Positions 7,607 to 15,049 of a stretch of DNA of 23,093 nt are shown here, in pieces (the stretch's first letter is position 1; every line of letters starts with the position of its first letter). This stretch comes from Campylobacterales bacterium (GTDB lineage Bacteria; Campylobacterota; Campylobacteria; Campylobacterales; QNZT01). The stretch lies in contig JALSQA010000465.1 of NCBI GenBank assembly GCA_026985685.1, positions 1 to 23,093 of the forward strand, written 5' to 3'. The position numbers and the translations under genes are program-made. The notes under the pieces are model-generated. The model was not told the DNA's origin and did no database searches. It saw only the letters and a program-made list of their open reading frames with translations.

Positions 7607-8138
7607 ATCCAAATGTTACTAATAAACTTCCATCAACGACTTGAACATTTTTAACAAATGAGCCTTGTATACTGTTTTTATTAAGTTTGTATATTGGAAT
7701 TTTGTGAAAAATTTCATCTACGATGGGATTTAGCATTTGAGATGTTGAGCCTTTCAAAAAGTCACCTAATTTATAACCATTGATATTTAATTTTTCTATA
7801 ACTGGTTGTGTTAAATAAATCGCACCGCTTTTGGCATCAAAATATGGTTTCCCAGAAATATAAACTGATCCTTGTTGTTGAGAAATAAGTGGGTTTGAAA
7901 ATAGTACTGTTGTTCCAGCTGTTATACGGTCACTTCCCTTTTGTAAAAATGCTTTTGGGTTTTTTAGTGTTACTTTTCCATAGTCAGTATCTTGAGTTAT
8001 AGGAAACTGTTGTTGTAGTGACTGTGTGAGCTTTGAAGCAGGTATGGCAACAGTCATACCATTTGGATTGATATCTTTGATACATCCAGATATTGTAATA
8101 GCTATAATTACTAAAAGAGTAGAAAAAAAGTATTTCAT
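7602..8138 (-). CDS. DUF1439 (YceB-like) lipoprotein
   Basis: A 178-residue protein with a short signal peptide and lipobox ISGC (Cys19). The mature region (VAIPASKLTQSLQQQFPI near its start, LFSNPLI, GKPYFDAKSGAIYLTQPVIEKL, and a C-terminal VDGSLLVTFGL) matches my knowledge of the DUF1439/YceB family. These are small periplasm-facing lipoproteins with a fold suggesting hydrophobic ligand binding; no activity is established. AAAGGA lies about 6 bases before the ATG. A likely -10 TATAAT for this gene is at 8169-8174 on the minus strand, back to back with the tRNA-Asn promoter. The stop codon lies in the shared terminator. Family assignment is good, function unknown. Confidence 0.82.
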   Translation of the reverse strand: MKYFFSTLLVIIAITISGCIKDINPNGMTVAIPASKLTQSLQQQFPITQDTDYGKVTLKNPKAFLQKGSDRITAGTTVLFSNPLISQQQGSVYISGKPYFDAKSGAIYLTQPVIEKLNINGYKLGDFLKGSTSQMLNPIVDEIFHKIPIYKLNKNSIQGSFVKNVQVVDGSLLVTFGL

Positions 8139-8168
8139 TTATAATCCTTTGTTTATAAAATAGAAGTC

Positions 8169-8174
8169 ATTATA
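8169..8174 (-). promoter_or_regulatory. Probable -10 element for the DUF1439 lipoprotein gene
   Basis: TATAAT on the minus strand, 31 bases before the ATG, with an A/T-rich upstream region and no recognisable -35. It is 38 bases from the -35 of the divergent tRNA-Asn promoter. Confidence 0.4.
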
Positions 8175-8212
8175 ACGTGAAAAAATAAATTTTAAATTTT
8201 TTAAAAAAACCC

Positions 8213-8241
8213 TTGACAAATAGAAAAAATTCTTGTATAAT
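8213..8241 (+). promoter_or_regulatory. Consensus stable-RNA promoter of tRNA-Asn
   Basis: TTGACA (8213-8218), a 17-bp spacer and TATAAT (8236-8241), all matching the sigma-70 consensus exactly. The upstream DNA is an A/T tract (8187-8210), and a G/C-rich discriminator TCGGCTCC follows the -10. A near-copy stands in front of the second tRNA-Thr(TGT) gene. Confidence 0.88.
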
Positions 8242-8270
8242 TTCGGCTCCTTTGAAAGAAGGATGTATAT

Positions 8271-8345
<75 letters not shown>

Positions 8346-8358
8346 CTTTAATCTGATT

Positions 8359-9873
8359 TTATCCTTTCCTTAATATTTGCCTTTTTTGTTCTTTTTTCAT
8401 TGCTAATCGTTTTAGGTTTGGTATTTCTGACGCGTGTGTTTGCAATATGCCTGGTATCTTTCTTCCTTCTATTTTTATAATATCCCTAATCATAGAATCG
8501 GCGATTTGTGTATGGTTGTAGTTTAGTTCTTCGGTTAGATATCTAAAAAGAAGTTCACTTAATCGCATCAGAGATATTTGCCAAGTAGATTTTGTTTGTG
8601 TGTATATCCATTCACTAAAATCATAAAATCCTTCATAAACATTATTATTTTTCCATAGATAGTTGATTGTATTGTAAAAATTCCCACTATTATAAGTAAG
8701 ATCCCAAAAACGTGAAAATCGTTTAAGTTTTTGTAATTTTGCAAATGAAATGAAATCATTTTGTAGTATTTCATATGGTGGGGTATCACTGTAGATCATG
8801 TGATACTTCTGATCATGTCGATCCAATGTCGTTCCTGAAAGTTTTTTGAGTATTCCGATTTGTATCTCTGCTTTTGTCATAGATTTTAAGATATTGAGAT
8901 TATTTGCAAAACTTTCTATACTTTCACCAGGCAAACCAATGATAAGGTCAAGATGAATGTGAGCATTGGTTTCATTTTCCAAAAAATTTATATTTTCTGC
9001 TACTTTATCCAAATTCATGCGTCGGTTTATGTTTTCAAGTATTGTATTGTTAAGGGTTTGGATACCGATTTCAAGTTGTAAAGAACCTGGAGGAAATTTT
9101 TTAATACGCTCTTTTAGACGATTTGGAAAATTATCTGGTATAACTTCAAAGTGAAGAGTATAAGGTTCATCTTTTGCAAGAAAAAAATCGATAAGTTGTA
9201 TAGCTAATTTGATATTTAGATTAAAGGTTCTGTCGATAAATTTAAAGCTTCTAGCACCTTTTTGCCATAAGTATTCAAAATCAGCTAACAAATTACCCAT
9301 ATCAAATCCTCGAACTCTTTCATCGATTGCAGAAAGACAAAATTCACACTCAAAAGGACAGCCTCTTGATGCTTCCACATATATATAGCGATGAGCGATA
9401 TCATGATCATTATAATAATGATAAGGTAGTTGAAGTTTTTTCAGTTCGGGCATAATTGCGGATATTATTTTTTGTTTTGGTTCTGTTTTACTAAGAAGGT
9501 TTTTGCATAATTGGTAAAAACTTATCTCACCTTCACCTTGAATGATATAATCTGCATATTGCCAATTGATACGAAATGGTTTATGACTTACTTCTGGACC
9601 ACCTAGAACTATTTTGGTTTCTGGAGAGATTTTTTTAATTATCTCTATGAGATTATGTACATCAAGTGCATTCCAAATATATACACCGATTCCTATAATT
9701 TTTGGTTTGAGTTTTAAAATCTCCTCCGCTAGACTATCTGGTTGTGCTCCAATGGCAAATTCCAATATAGTTGTTTGTACTTTGTATTCATGTAGATTGG
9801 CAAGAAGATAACGTAAACCAAATGAAGTATGTGTGTATCTGGCATTAATTCCAACTAATACAATATCCTTCAT
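8359..9873 (-). CDS. B12-binding radical SAM protein with DUF4080-type C-terminus
   Basis: A 504-residue cytoplasmic protein of the COG1032 type. Residues 1-130 form a cobalamin-binding-like Rossmann domain (opening KDIVLVGINARYTHTSFGLRYL, then LKPKIIGIGVYIWNA and VLGGPEVS); I do not see a canonical DxHxxG cobalt-ligand motif. The radical SAM core follows, with Cys172, Cys176 and Cys179 in GCPFECEFCLS, and later the motifs LQLEIGIQT and LIIGLPGES. The C-terminal 150 residues (RFSRFWDLTYNSGNF and onward) fit the DUF4080 extension found in this subgroup. The substrate is unknown; relatives perform methylations and cyclisations. The ATG overlaps the yaaA stop as ATGA and has only a weak GAG ribosome site, so translation is probably coupled to yaaA. 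Confidence 0.88.
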   Translation of the reverse strand: MKDIVLVGINARYTHTSFGLRYLLANLHEYKVQTTILEFAIGAQPDSLAEEILKLKPKIIGIGVYIWNALDVHNLIEIIKKISPETKIVLGGPEVSHKPFRINWQYADYIIQGEGEISFYQLCKNLLSKTEPKQKIISAIMPELKKLQLPYHYYNDHDIAHRYIYVEASRGCPFECEFCLSAIDERVRGFDMGNLLADFEYLWQKGARSFKFIDRTFNLNIKLAIQLIDFFLAKDEPYTLHFEVIPDNFPNRLKERIKKFPPGSLQLEIGIQTLNNTILENINRRMNLDKVAENINFLENETNAHIHLDLIIGLPGESIESFANNLNILKSMTKAEIQIGILKKLSGTTLDRHDQKYHMIYSDTPPYEILQNDFISFAKLQKLKRFSRFWDLTYNSGNFYNTINYLWKNNNVYEGFYDFSEWIYTQTKSTWQISLMRLSELLFRYLTEELNYNHTQIADSMIRDIIKIEGRKIPGILQTHASEIPNLKRLAMKKEQKRQILRKG

Positions 9874-10613
9874 GAAAGTATCTCATATATATATTCAGTT
9901 TTTAAACCACTTTTTTGTATCTCCACAATAGATAAATTTTCAAAGGGGATTTTAGCAAAAGAGTTTTCATTTTGAGGTTGATAATTTGCGAGTTGTTTAA
10001 CTATCAAACCTCGATAAGCTTTTGCCCAATGGCTAACAACTTTTCCATTTTTTATAAATTTCATAGTTATATAAGGGTAAATACTTTTATAAAATTTTAG
10101 ATAAAAACCTGCTCTAAGATCAACAATGAATTGATCTTTTAAATAATCATCTAATATCTCTTTACATGATTTGGAGTAAAATGATTCAATTGCAAAATCA
10201 TCAAGTTTTTCACCTTGTTTTAATTTATAGTAAGGAATTAAATCTTTTGCCAACAGTGGACCAAATAAATTTGAAAATATTAAAAGATTATTATCTATAA
10301 ATTCTTGTCCTTCTTTTGTTAAATTAGAATAATCAAGATAATCATAAGCAACACCAGTGTATCTTTTGATAGCTTTCATAGTTGGATCTTCAAATATATT
10401 TATAGAACTATTTTTCAAAAATTCTGATTCTTTTTTGATACCAAATAATTTTTTTAAATCTGTATCATCTTTATCATGTAAATAGTTATCATACATATTT
10501 AAAATATACAGTTTAGATTCTTTACATGAAGGAAAAGAAGAATTATCTAGGTTTATAGGTGGTTTTGTGCCTCCAGTAACTTTTGTTTCACTAGGTGAGA
10601 AGAGAATTTTCAA
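9870..10613 (-). CDS. yaaA: YaaA family peroxide-stress protein
   Basis: A 247-residue protein of the YaaA (UPF0246/DUF328) family. In E. coli YaaA lowers intracellular free iron during hydrogen peroxide stress and protects DNA. Recognised signatures are MKILFSPSETK at the start, AIKRYTGVAYDYLDY, FSNLFGPLLAKDLIPYYKLKQG, DLRAGFYLKFYK and VSHWAKAYRGLIVKQLA. The start codon is TTG (10611-10613), not ATG. It is fixed by the family's N-terminus and by AAGGAG (10620-10625 on the minus strand) 6 bases upstream. It is the first gene of a two-gene minus-strand unit with the B12 radical SAM gene. A TACAAT at 10643-10648 on the minus strand may be its -10. Confidence 0.92.
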   Translation of the reverse strand: MKILFSPSETKVTGGTKPPINLDNSSFPSCKESKLYILNMYDNYLHDKDDTDLKKLFGIKKESEFLKNSSINIFEDPTMKAIKRYTGVAYDYLDYSNLTKEGQEFIDNNLLIFSNLFGPLLAKDLIPYYKLKQGEKLDDFAIESFYSKSCKEILDDYLKDQFIVDLRAGFYLKFYKSIYPYITMKFIKNGKVVSHWAKAYRGLIVKQLANYQPQNENSFAKIPFENLSIVEIQKSGLKTEYIYEILS

Positions 10614-10619
10614 AGGAAA

Positions 10620-10625
10620 CTCCTT
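10620..10625 (-). promoter_or_regulatory. Ribosome binding site fixing the yaaA TTG start
   Basis: AAGGAG on the minus strand with 6 bases to the TTG. There is no alternative ATG nearby that would keep the family's conserved N-terminus. Confidence 0.8.
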
Positions 10626-10706
10626 ATTTATATATTAGGGGCATTGTACTTTTAGATTCTTAATAAAAATATAATTAATTTTATTAGAATTTAATAATAA
10701 AAAATC

Positions 10707-10712
10707 TATAAT
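10707..10712 (+). promoter_or_regulatory. Probable -10 for the first tRNA-Thr(TGT)
   Basis: TATAAT 21 bases before the tRNA. The expected -35 position holds only a poor match (TTAGAA), in strongly A/T-rich DNA. This contrasts with the full-consensus promoter of the second copy. Confidence 0.45.
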
Positions 10713-10732
10713 AGTATCCTTGTTTTATAAAA

Positions 10733-10809
<77 letters not shown>

Positions 10810-10911
10810 TATATATGGTGTCTTCAAGTACTAATTTATATCCTAAATAACTCATATAAAAAATATAAAATATTAAATTTTGAAAAAAAATGAAATTTTT
10901 TGAAAAATCTC

Positions 10912-10940
10912 TTGACATTTAAAAAAAAATCATGTATAAT
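10912..10940 (+). promoter_or_regulatory. Consensus stable-RNA promoter of the tRNA-tuf cluster
   Basis: TTGACA (10912-10917), 17-bp spacer, TATAAT (10935-10940), followed by the G/C-rich discriminator CTCGGCTC. An A/T tract precedes it (10860-10908). The layout and much of the sequence match the tRNA-Asn promoter. It probably drives tRNA-Thr, Tyr, Gly and Thr and reads on into tuf. Confidence 0.88.
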
Positions 10941-10957
10941 CTCGGCTCACAAACAGA

Positions 10958-11034
<77 letters not shown>

Positions 11035-11083
11035 TTTATTTGTGAAACAGTGTTTGACCAGAAATGATCAAGTGGAGCCAAAC

Positions 11084-11169
<86 letters not shown>

Positions 11170-11178
11170 CTAAAATAT

Positions 11179-11255
11179 GCGGGAATAGCTCAGTTGGCTA
11201 GAGCGTCAGCCTTCCAAGCTGAGGGTCGCCGGTTCGAGTCCGGTTTCCCGCTCCA
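11179..11255 (+). tRNA. tRNA-Gly(TCC)
   Basis: A 77-base cloverleaf: acceptor GCGGGAA with TTCCCGC, anticodon stem TCAGC/GCTGA, loop CTTCCAA with anticodon TCC at 11213-11215, encoded CCA. A 124-base spacer without a recognisable gene follows before the next tRNA. Confidence 0.97.
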
Positions 11256-11379
11256 TTTAAACTGGGAGCTGATTTCGTATTTCTAGCGTTGATACAAAGG
11301 CAATACAAACCTGCTTTCTAAGTTTATAAATCATTTTTAGTAAATATTGTTAATTGGTAAGAGCATGAGTGAGAAATTT

Positions 11380-11454
<75 letters not shown>

Positions 11455-11457
11455 GGA

Positions 11458-11477
11458 AAAGTTTTGGCCAAAACTTT
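11458..11477 (+). repeat. Perfect 20-bp palindrome between tRNA-Thr(GGT) and tuf
   Basis: AAAGTTTTGGCCAAAACTTT is fully self-complementary. As RNA it would form an 8-bp stem with a GGCC loop, beginning 3 bases after the tRNA CCA end. There is no T-run behind it, so it is more likely an RNA-processing or attenuation element, or a DNA operator, than a terminator. Confidence 0.6.
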
Positions 11478-11525
11478 AACAAAATTAAAAAAACGTTAAA
11501 TTAAAATCTAAAGACGGAGGATACA

Positions 11526-12725
11526 ATGGCAAAAGAAAAGTTCGAAAGAAGTAAGCCACACGTAAATATAGGTACTATCGGTCACGTTGATCATGGTAAA
11601 ACAACATTAACAGCTGCTATCTCAGCAGTACTTGCAACAAAAGGTCTTGCAGAGCTTAAAGATTACGATGGTATCGATAATGCTCCTGAAGAGAGAGAAA
11701 GAGGTATTACAATTGCTACTTCTCATATTGAGTATGAAACAGATAAAAGACACTATGCTCACGTTGACTGTCCAGGTCACGCCGATTATGTTAAAAACAT
11801 GATTACTGGTGCAGCACAAATGGATGGTGCTATCTTAGTTGTTTCTGCAGCAGATGGTCCAATGCCACAAACTAGAGAGCATATTCTTCTTTCTCGCCAG
11901 GTAGGTGTTCCATATATCGTTGTTTTCATGAATAAACAAGATATGGTTGATGATGAAGAACTTCTTGAATTAGTTGAGATGGAGATTAGAGAACTTCTTG
12001 ACGAGTACGAATTTCCAGGAGATGATACACCAATCGTAGCTGGTTCAGCTCTTAAAGCTCTTGAAGAAGCTAAAGAGGGTAAAGTTGGTGAATGGGGTGA
12101 AAAAATTATGGCATTGATGGATGCTGTTGATGAGTATATTCCAACTCCAGAAAGAGATACTGATAAAGATTTCTTGATGCCTGTTGAAGATGTTTTCTCA
12201 ATCTCAGGTCGTGGTACAGTTGCAACAGGTAGAATCGAAAGAGGTACTATCAAAGTTGGTGAAGAGATTGAAATTGTTGGTATCAAAGATACGCAAAAAA
12301 CAACAGTTACTGGTGTTGAAATGTTTAGAAAAGAGATGGAGCAAGGTGAAGCAGGTGATAACTGTGGTATTCTTCTTCGTGGTACTAAAAAAGAAGATAT
12401 TGAAAGAGGTATGGTACTTTGTAAACCAGGTTCAATCACACCTCATACAAAATTTACTGCTGAAATCTATGTATTAAGTAAAGAAGAGGGTGGTCGTCAT
12501 ACTCCTTTCTTTAACAACTATAGACCACAGTTTTATGTAAGAACAACAGACGTTACAGGTTCAATTACACTTCCTGAGGGAACTGAAATGGTTATGCCAG
12601 GTGATAATGTTAAAATTTCAGTTGAGCTTATTGCTCCAATCGCTATGGAAGAAGGTACTCGTTTTGCAATCCGTGAAGGTGGTAGAACTGTTGGTGCCGG
12701 TGTTGTTTCTTCAATCGAATCATAA
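11526..12725 (+). CDS. tuf: Elongation factor Tu
   Basis: GTPase that delivers aminoacyl-tRNA to the ribosomal A site. It has 399 residues, normal for the family. G-domain motifs are GHVDHGKT (19-26), DCPGH (81-85) and NKQD (136-139), followed by beta-barrel domains II and III with the typical ending RFAIREGGRTVGAGVVSSI. GGAGG lies 7 bases before the ATG. The gene is placed after the tRNA-Thr-Tyr-Gly-Thr cluster, the conserved tufB arrangement, and is probably cotranscribed with the tRNAs. A 9-bp hairpin follows before rpmG. Confidence 0.99.
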   Translation: MAKEKFERSKPHVNIGTIGHVDHGKTTLTAAISAVLATKGLAELKDYDGIDNAPEERERGITIATSHIEYETDKRHYAHVDCPGHADYVKNMITGAAQMDGAILVVSAADGPMPQTREHILLSRQVGVPYIVVFMNKQDMVDDEELLELVEMEIRELLDEYEFPGDDTPIVAGSALKALEEAKEGKVGEWGEKIMALMDAVDEYIPTPERDTDKDFLMPVEDVFSISGRGTVATGRIERGTIKVGEEIEIVGIKDTQKTTVTGVEMFRKEMEQGEAGDNCGILLRGTKKEDIERGMVLCKPGSITPHTKFTAEIYVLSKEEGGRHTPFFNNYRPQFYVRTTDVTGSITLPEGTEMVMPGDNVKISVELIAPIAMEEGTRFAIREGGRTVGAGVVSSIES

Positions 12726-12731
12726 TTTAAT

Positions 12732-12753
12732 GTTCAAGCCTTTTGGCTTGAAC
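12732..12753 (+). repeat. Intercistronic hairpin between tuf and rpmG
   Basis: A perfect 9-bp stem GTTCAAGCC/GGCTTGAAC with a TTTT loop, 6 bases after the tuf stop. It has no T-run downstream and ends 19 bases before the rpmG start. It is probably a partial terminator, mRNA 3'-end stabiliser or processing site that lets tuf exceed the downstream genes in expression. Confidence 0.6.
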
Positions 12754-12772
12754 TATCAACAAAGGTAAAATG

Positions 12773-12931
12773 ATGACAGTAAAAGTTGGTTTAAAATGTG
12801 AAGAGTGTGGACACATTAACTATACAACTACAAAAAACAGCCGAACAGTTACTGAGAAGCTGGCATTGAAAAAGTATTGTAAAAATGATAAAAAACACAC
12901 AACACACAAAGAAGTAAAACTAAAAAGTTAA
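12773..12931 (+). CDS. rpmG: 50S ribosomal protein L33
   Basis: A small ribosomal protein of 52 residues. The sequence MTVKVGLKCEECGHINYTTT, then EKLALKKYC and KKHTTHKEVKLKS, is the L33 pattern and very close to what I recall from C. jejuni. Two ATGs are adjacent (12770 and 12773). The second is preferred because AAAGG is 7 bases upstream of it and homologs begin there. Cys9, Cys12 and Cys36 are present, but the fourth zinc ligand position of zinc-type L33 is Asp39, so zinc binding is uncertain. It is followed by a structured spacer and tRNA-Trp. Confidence 0.95.
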   Translation: MTVKVGLKCEECGHINYTTTKNSRTVTEKLALKKYCKNDKKHTTHKEVKLKS

Positions 12932-12951
12932 TTTTTAGAAATAGATACAAT

Positions 12952-12991
12952 TTGAAGCTAGTAAGCAACATGTATTATACATGTGCTTCAA
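12952..12991 (+). repeat. Long hairpin upstream of tRNA-Trp
   Basis: TTGAAGC (12952-12958) pairs with GCTTCAA (12985-12991). Inside it, ACATGTAT (12968-12975) pairs with ATACATGT (12977-12984), leaving a 9-base bulge on the left side. It ends 11 bases before tRNA-Trp. No T-run follows, so an RNA-processing role is more likely than termination. Confidence 0.5.
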
Positions 12992-13002
12992 GCTTTACAG
13001 CT

Positions 13003-13079
13003 AGGGCAATAGCTCCAATTGGTAGAGCGCCGGATTCCAAATCCGATGGCTGGGGGTTCGAGTCCCTCTTGCCCTGCCA
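13003..13079 (+). tRNA. tRNA-Trp(CCA)
   Basis: A 77-base cloverleaf: acceptor AGGGCAA with TTGCCCT, D-arm with AATTGGTAGAGC, anticodon loop TTCCAAA with anticodon CCA at 13037-13039, discriminator G, and an encoded 3' CCA. The first anticodon-stem pair reads C13030 with A13046, a C-A mismatch where E. coli has C-G. It lies between rpmG and secE, 25 bases before the secE start, so it must be cut out of the mRNA. Confidence 0.96.
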
Positions 13080-13104
13080 CGAACAATAAGTTTAGAGGTA
13101 ACAG

Positions 13105-13284
13105 ATGCAAAAGATTTTACAATATGTGAGAAATTCACGAGCAGAGTTGACGAAAGTTATTTTCCCAACAAAAGAGCAGATTAGGAATGCATTTGTATCT
13201 GTTTTTATTGTGGTGACAGTTATATCTTTATTTTTGGCATTGATTGATGCAATCATGTCACTTTCATTATCTAGTATACTATAA
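13105..13284 (+). CDS. secE: Preprotein translocase subunit SecE
   Basis: A 59-residue inner-membrane protein, the small stabilising subunit of the SecYEG protein-export channel. The N-terminal amphipathic part contains the SecE signature (NSRAELTKVIFPTKEQIRNA), with the conserved Glu-Leu-x-Lys-Val and Pro-Thr. One membrane helix follows at about residues 29-50. This is the short single-helix form found in most bacteria outside the enterics. The ribosome site is GAGGT. Its stop overlaps the AAGGAG of nusG, the classical secE-nusG coupling. Confidence 0.95.
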   Translation: MQKILQYVRNSRAELTKVIFPTKEQIRNAFVSVFIVVTVISLFLALIDAIMSLSLSSIL

Positions 13285-13296
13285 GGAGTTTTGAAT

Positions 13297-13827
13297 ATGT
13301 CACATAAATGGTATGCTATTCAAACTTATGCCGGTAGTGAAATGAGTGTGAAAAGAGCAATTGAAACAATTTTTTCACAGCTTGGTATTGAAGAAAAATT
13401 AAAAGATATACTTGTTCCTACAGAAGATGTTATTGAAGTAAAAAATGGTGAAAAAAAGATCACTGAGAGAAGTTTATATCCAGGGTATGTGTTTGCTCAT
13501 GTAGATTTGGATATGGATACTTGGCACAGGATTCAATCACTCCCTAAGGTGAGTAGATTTATTGGAGAATCAAAAAAACCAACACCTCTAAGTGAGAAAG
13601 ATATTAACCTGATTATTGAAAAAAATGAACAAAAATCAGCACCAAAACCGAAAATTGCTTTTGATGTTGGAGAGAGTGTACGTATTACAGAAGGACCATT
13701 TGCAAACTTTACCGGAGTTGTAGAAGAGTACGATATGGTTCATGGAACTTTAAAACTTAATGTTTCGATTTTTGGTAGAAGTACGCCTGTAGAGATTTTA
13801 TACTCACAAGTAGAAAAAATAATATAA
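13297..13827 (+). CDS. nusG: Transcription termination/antitermination factor NusG
   Basis: A 176-residue elongation factor that binds RNA polymerase and links it to Rho or the ribosome. The N-terminal NGN domain opens with SHKWYAIQTYAGSE and contains SLYPGYVFAHVDLD. The C-terminal KOW domain is at about 122-155 (FDVGESVRITEGPFANFTG). A TTG at 13291 is in frame, but it lies only 2 bases after AAGGAG (13283-13288). The ATG at 13297 has an 8-base spacing and matches the family start, so it is chosen. Confidence 0.97.
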   Translation: MSHKWYAIQTYAGSEMSVKRAIETIFSQLGIEEKLKDILVPTEDVIEVKNGEKKITERSLYPGYVFAHVDLDMDTWHRIQSLPKVSRFIGESKKPTPLSEKDINLIIEKNEQKSAPKPKIAFDVGESVRITEGPFANFTGVVEEYDMVHGTLKLNVSIFGRSTPVEILYSQVEKII

Positions 13828-13847
13828 GTTCTTAAAAAGGAAAAAAT

Positions 13848-14273
13848 ATGGCAAAAAAAGTTACTGGTCAGATCAAATTACAGATTCCTGCTGGTCAAGC
13901 TAATCCATCACCACCTGTTGGTCCTGCACTTGGTCAACAAGGTGTAAATATTATGGAGTTTTGTAAAGCATTCAATGAAAAAACAAAACAAATGATGGGA
14001 TTTAATATTCCAGTAGTTATCACAGTTTATGCAGACAGAAGTTTTACGTTTATCACGAAACAACCACCTGCGTCTGATTTAATTAAAAAAGCAGCAGGTC
14101 TTAAAAAAGGAAGTGACAATCCACTTAAAAATAAAGTTGCTAAATTGACACGTGACCAACTTATGGAAATCGTTGATAAAAAAATTGAAGATTTAAATAC
14201 AAAAGATAAAGATCAAGCAGCAAAAATTATTGCTGGATCTGCTAGAAGTATGGGTGTCGAAGTAGAAGACTAA
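13848..14273 (+). CDS. rplK: 50S ribosomal protein L11
   Basis: A 141-residue ribosomal protein of the GTPase-associated centre that binds 23S rRNA at the stalk base. The signature is KLQIPAGQANPSPPVGPALG near the N-terminus, with GVNIMEFCKAFN and the C-terminal rRNA-binding domain (AAKIIAGSARSMGVEVE). Length is normal. AAAAAGGA lies 7 bases before the ATG. It is 20 bases after nusG, and 49 bases separate it from rplA. Confidence 0.98.
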   Translation: MAKKVTGQIKLQIPAGQANPSPPVGPALGQQGVNIMEFCKAFNEKTKQMMGFNIPVVITVYADRSFTFITKQPPASDLIKKAAGLKKGSDNPLKNKVAKLTRDQLMEIVDKKIEDLNTKDKDQAAKIIAGSARSMGVEVED

Positions 14274-14322
14274 TATAAACCTAACCACAAGGGTAATGTG
14301 GAAGCAAAATGCGGAGAGTTAA

Positions 14323-15027
14323 ATGTCTAAAAAAGTATCAAAAAGATTTAAAGAATTATTAGAAAAAGTAGATAGAGAAAAAGAGTATAGTGCAACAGAA
14401 GCAATCAAAACTGTAAAAGATTTAAAATCAGCAAAATTTGATGAAACAGTAGAAGTGGCACTTAAATTAAATGTTGACCCAAGACATGCTGATCAAATGA
14501 TTAGAGGTTCTGTGGTACTTCCTGCTGGAACTGGTAAAACAGTAAGAGTAGCAGTTATCGCAAAAGATGCGAAAGCTGATGAAGCCAAAGCTGCTGGTGC
14601 TGATATTGCAGGTGGTGCGGAAATCATCGAAGATATTCAAGCTGGTAAAATGGATTTTGATGTCTTAATAGCTACACCTGATATGATGGGAATGGTTGGT
14701 AAAGTTGGTAGAGTTTTAGGACCAAAAGGTCTAATGCCAAATCCAAAAACTGGTACAGTAACTATGGATGTTGTACAAGCAGTTAAAAACGCTAAAGGTG
14801 GTCAAGTTAACTTTAGAGTTGATAAGCACGGAAATATTCATGCTGGTATCGGCAAAGTAAGTTTTACTCAAGAAGATTTAGAGAACAACTTTAAAACATT
14901 TGTTAGTGCTATAAATAAACAAAAACCAGCATCTGCTAAAGGTAGATATATTAAACATGCTGCATTGTCATTGACAATGAGTCCATCAGTTAATTTGGAT
15001 ACACAAGAGTTACTAGATATAAAATAA
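14323..15027 (+). CDS. rplA: 50S ribosomal protein L1
   Basis: A 234-residue protein of the L1 stalk, involved in release of E-site tRNA; in many bacteria it also represses translation of its own operon. Characteristic segments are LNVDPRHADQMIRGSVVLP, IATPDMMGMVGKVGRVLGPKGLMPNPK and a C-terminal SLTMSPSVNLD. GCGGAG is the ribosome site. The rplK-rplA spacer has a small hairpin (14285-14289 with 14297-14301), too weak to assign as a regulatory site. Confidence 0.98.
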   Translation: MSKKVSKRFKELLEKVDREKEYSATEAIKTVKDLKSAKFDETVEVALKLNVDPRHADQMIRGSVVLPAGTGKTVRVAVIAKDAKADEAKAAGADIAGGAEIIEDIQAGKMDFDVLIATPDMMGMVGKVGRVLGPKGLMPNPKTGTVTMDVVQAVKNAKGGQVNFRVDKHGNIHAGIGKVSFTQEDLENNFKTFVSAINKQKPASAKGRYIKHAALSLTMSPSVNLDTQELLDIK

Positions 15028-15028
15028 C

Positions 15029-15045
15029 AAACTAAATAATAGTTT
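15029..15045 (+). repeat. Small A/T hairpin after rplA
   Basis: AAACTA (15029-15034) pairs with TAGTTT (15040-15045) around AATAA, directly after the rplA stop. It is weak and followed by ATCTTT. It could be a minor attenuator at the L1/L10 boundary, or chance in A/T-rich DNA. Confidence 0.3.
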
Positions 15046-15049
15046 ATCT

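Noticed and set aside
11350..11366. A stretch resembling a tRNA D-arm (AATTGGTAAGAGCA) in the spacer before tRNA-Thr(GGT)
   Set aside because: It needs a one-base gap and no acceptor, anticodon or T-arm remains around it; a decayed tRNA cannot be supported.
11786..12439. A 217-codon open frame antisense to tuf
   Set aside because: It lies wholly inside tuf, is Ser/Pro/Ile-rich as expected of the reverse frame of a codon-biased gene, and has no ribosome site. It is a shadow.
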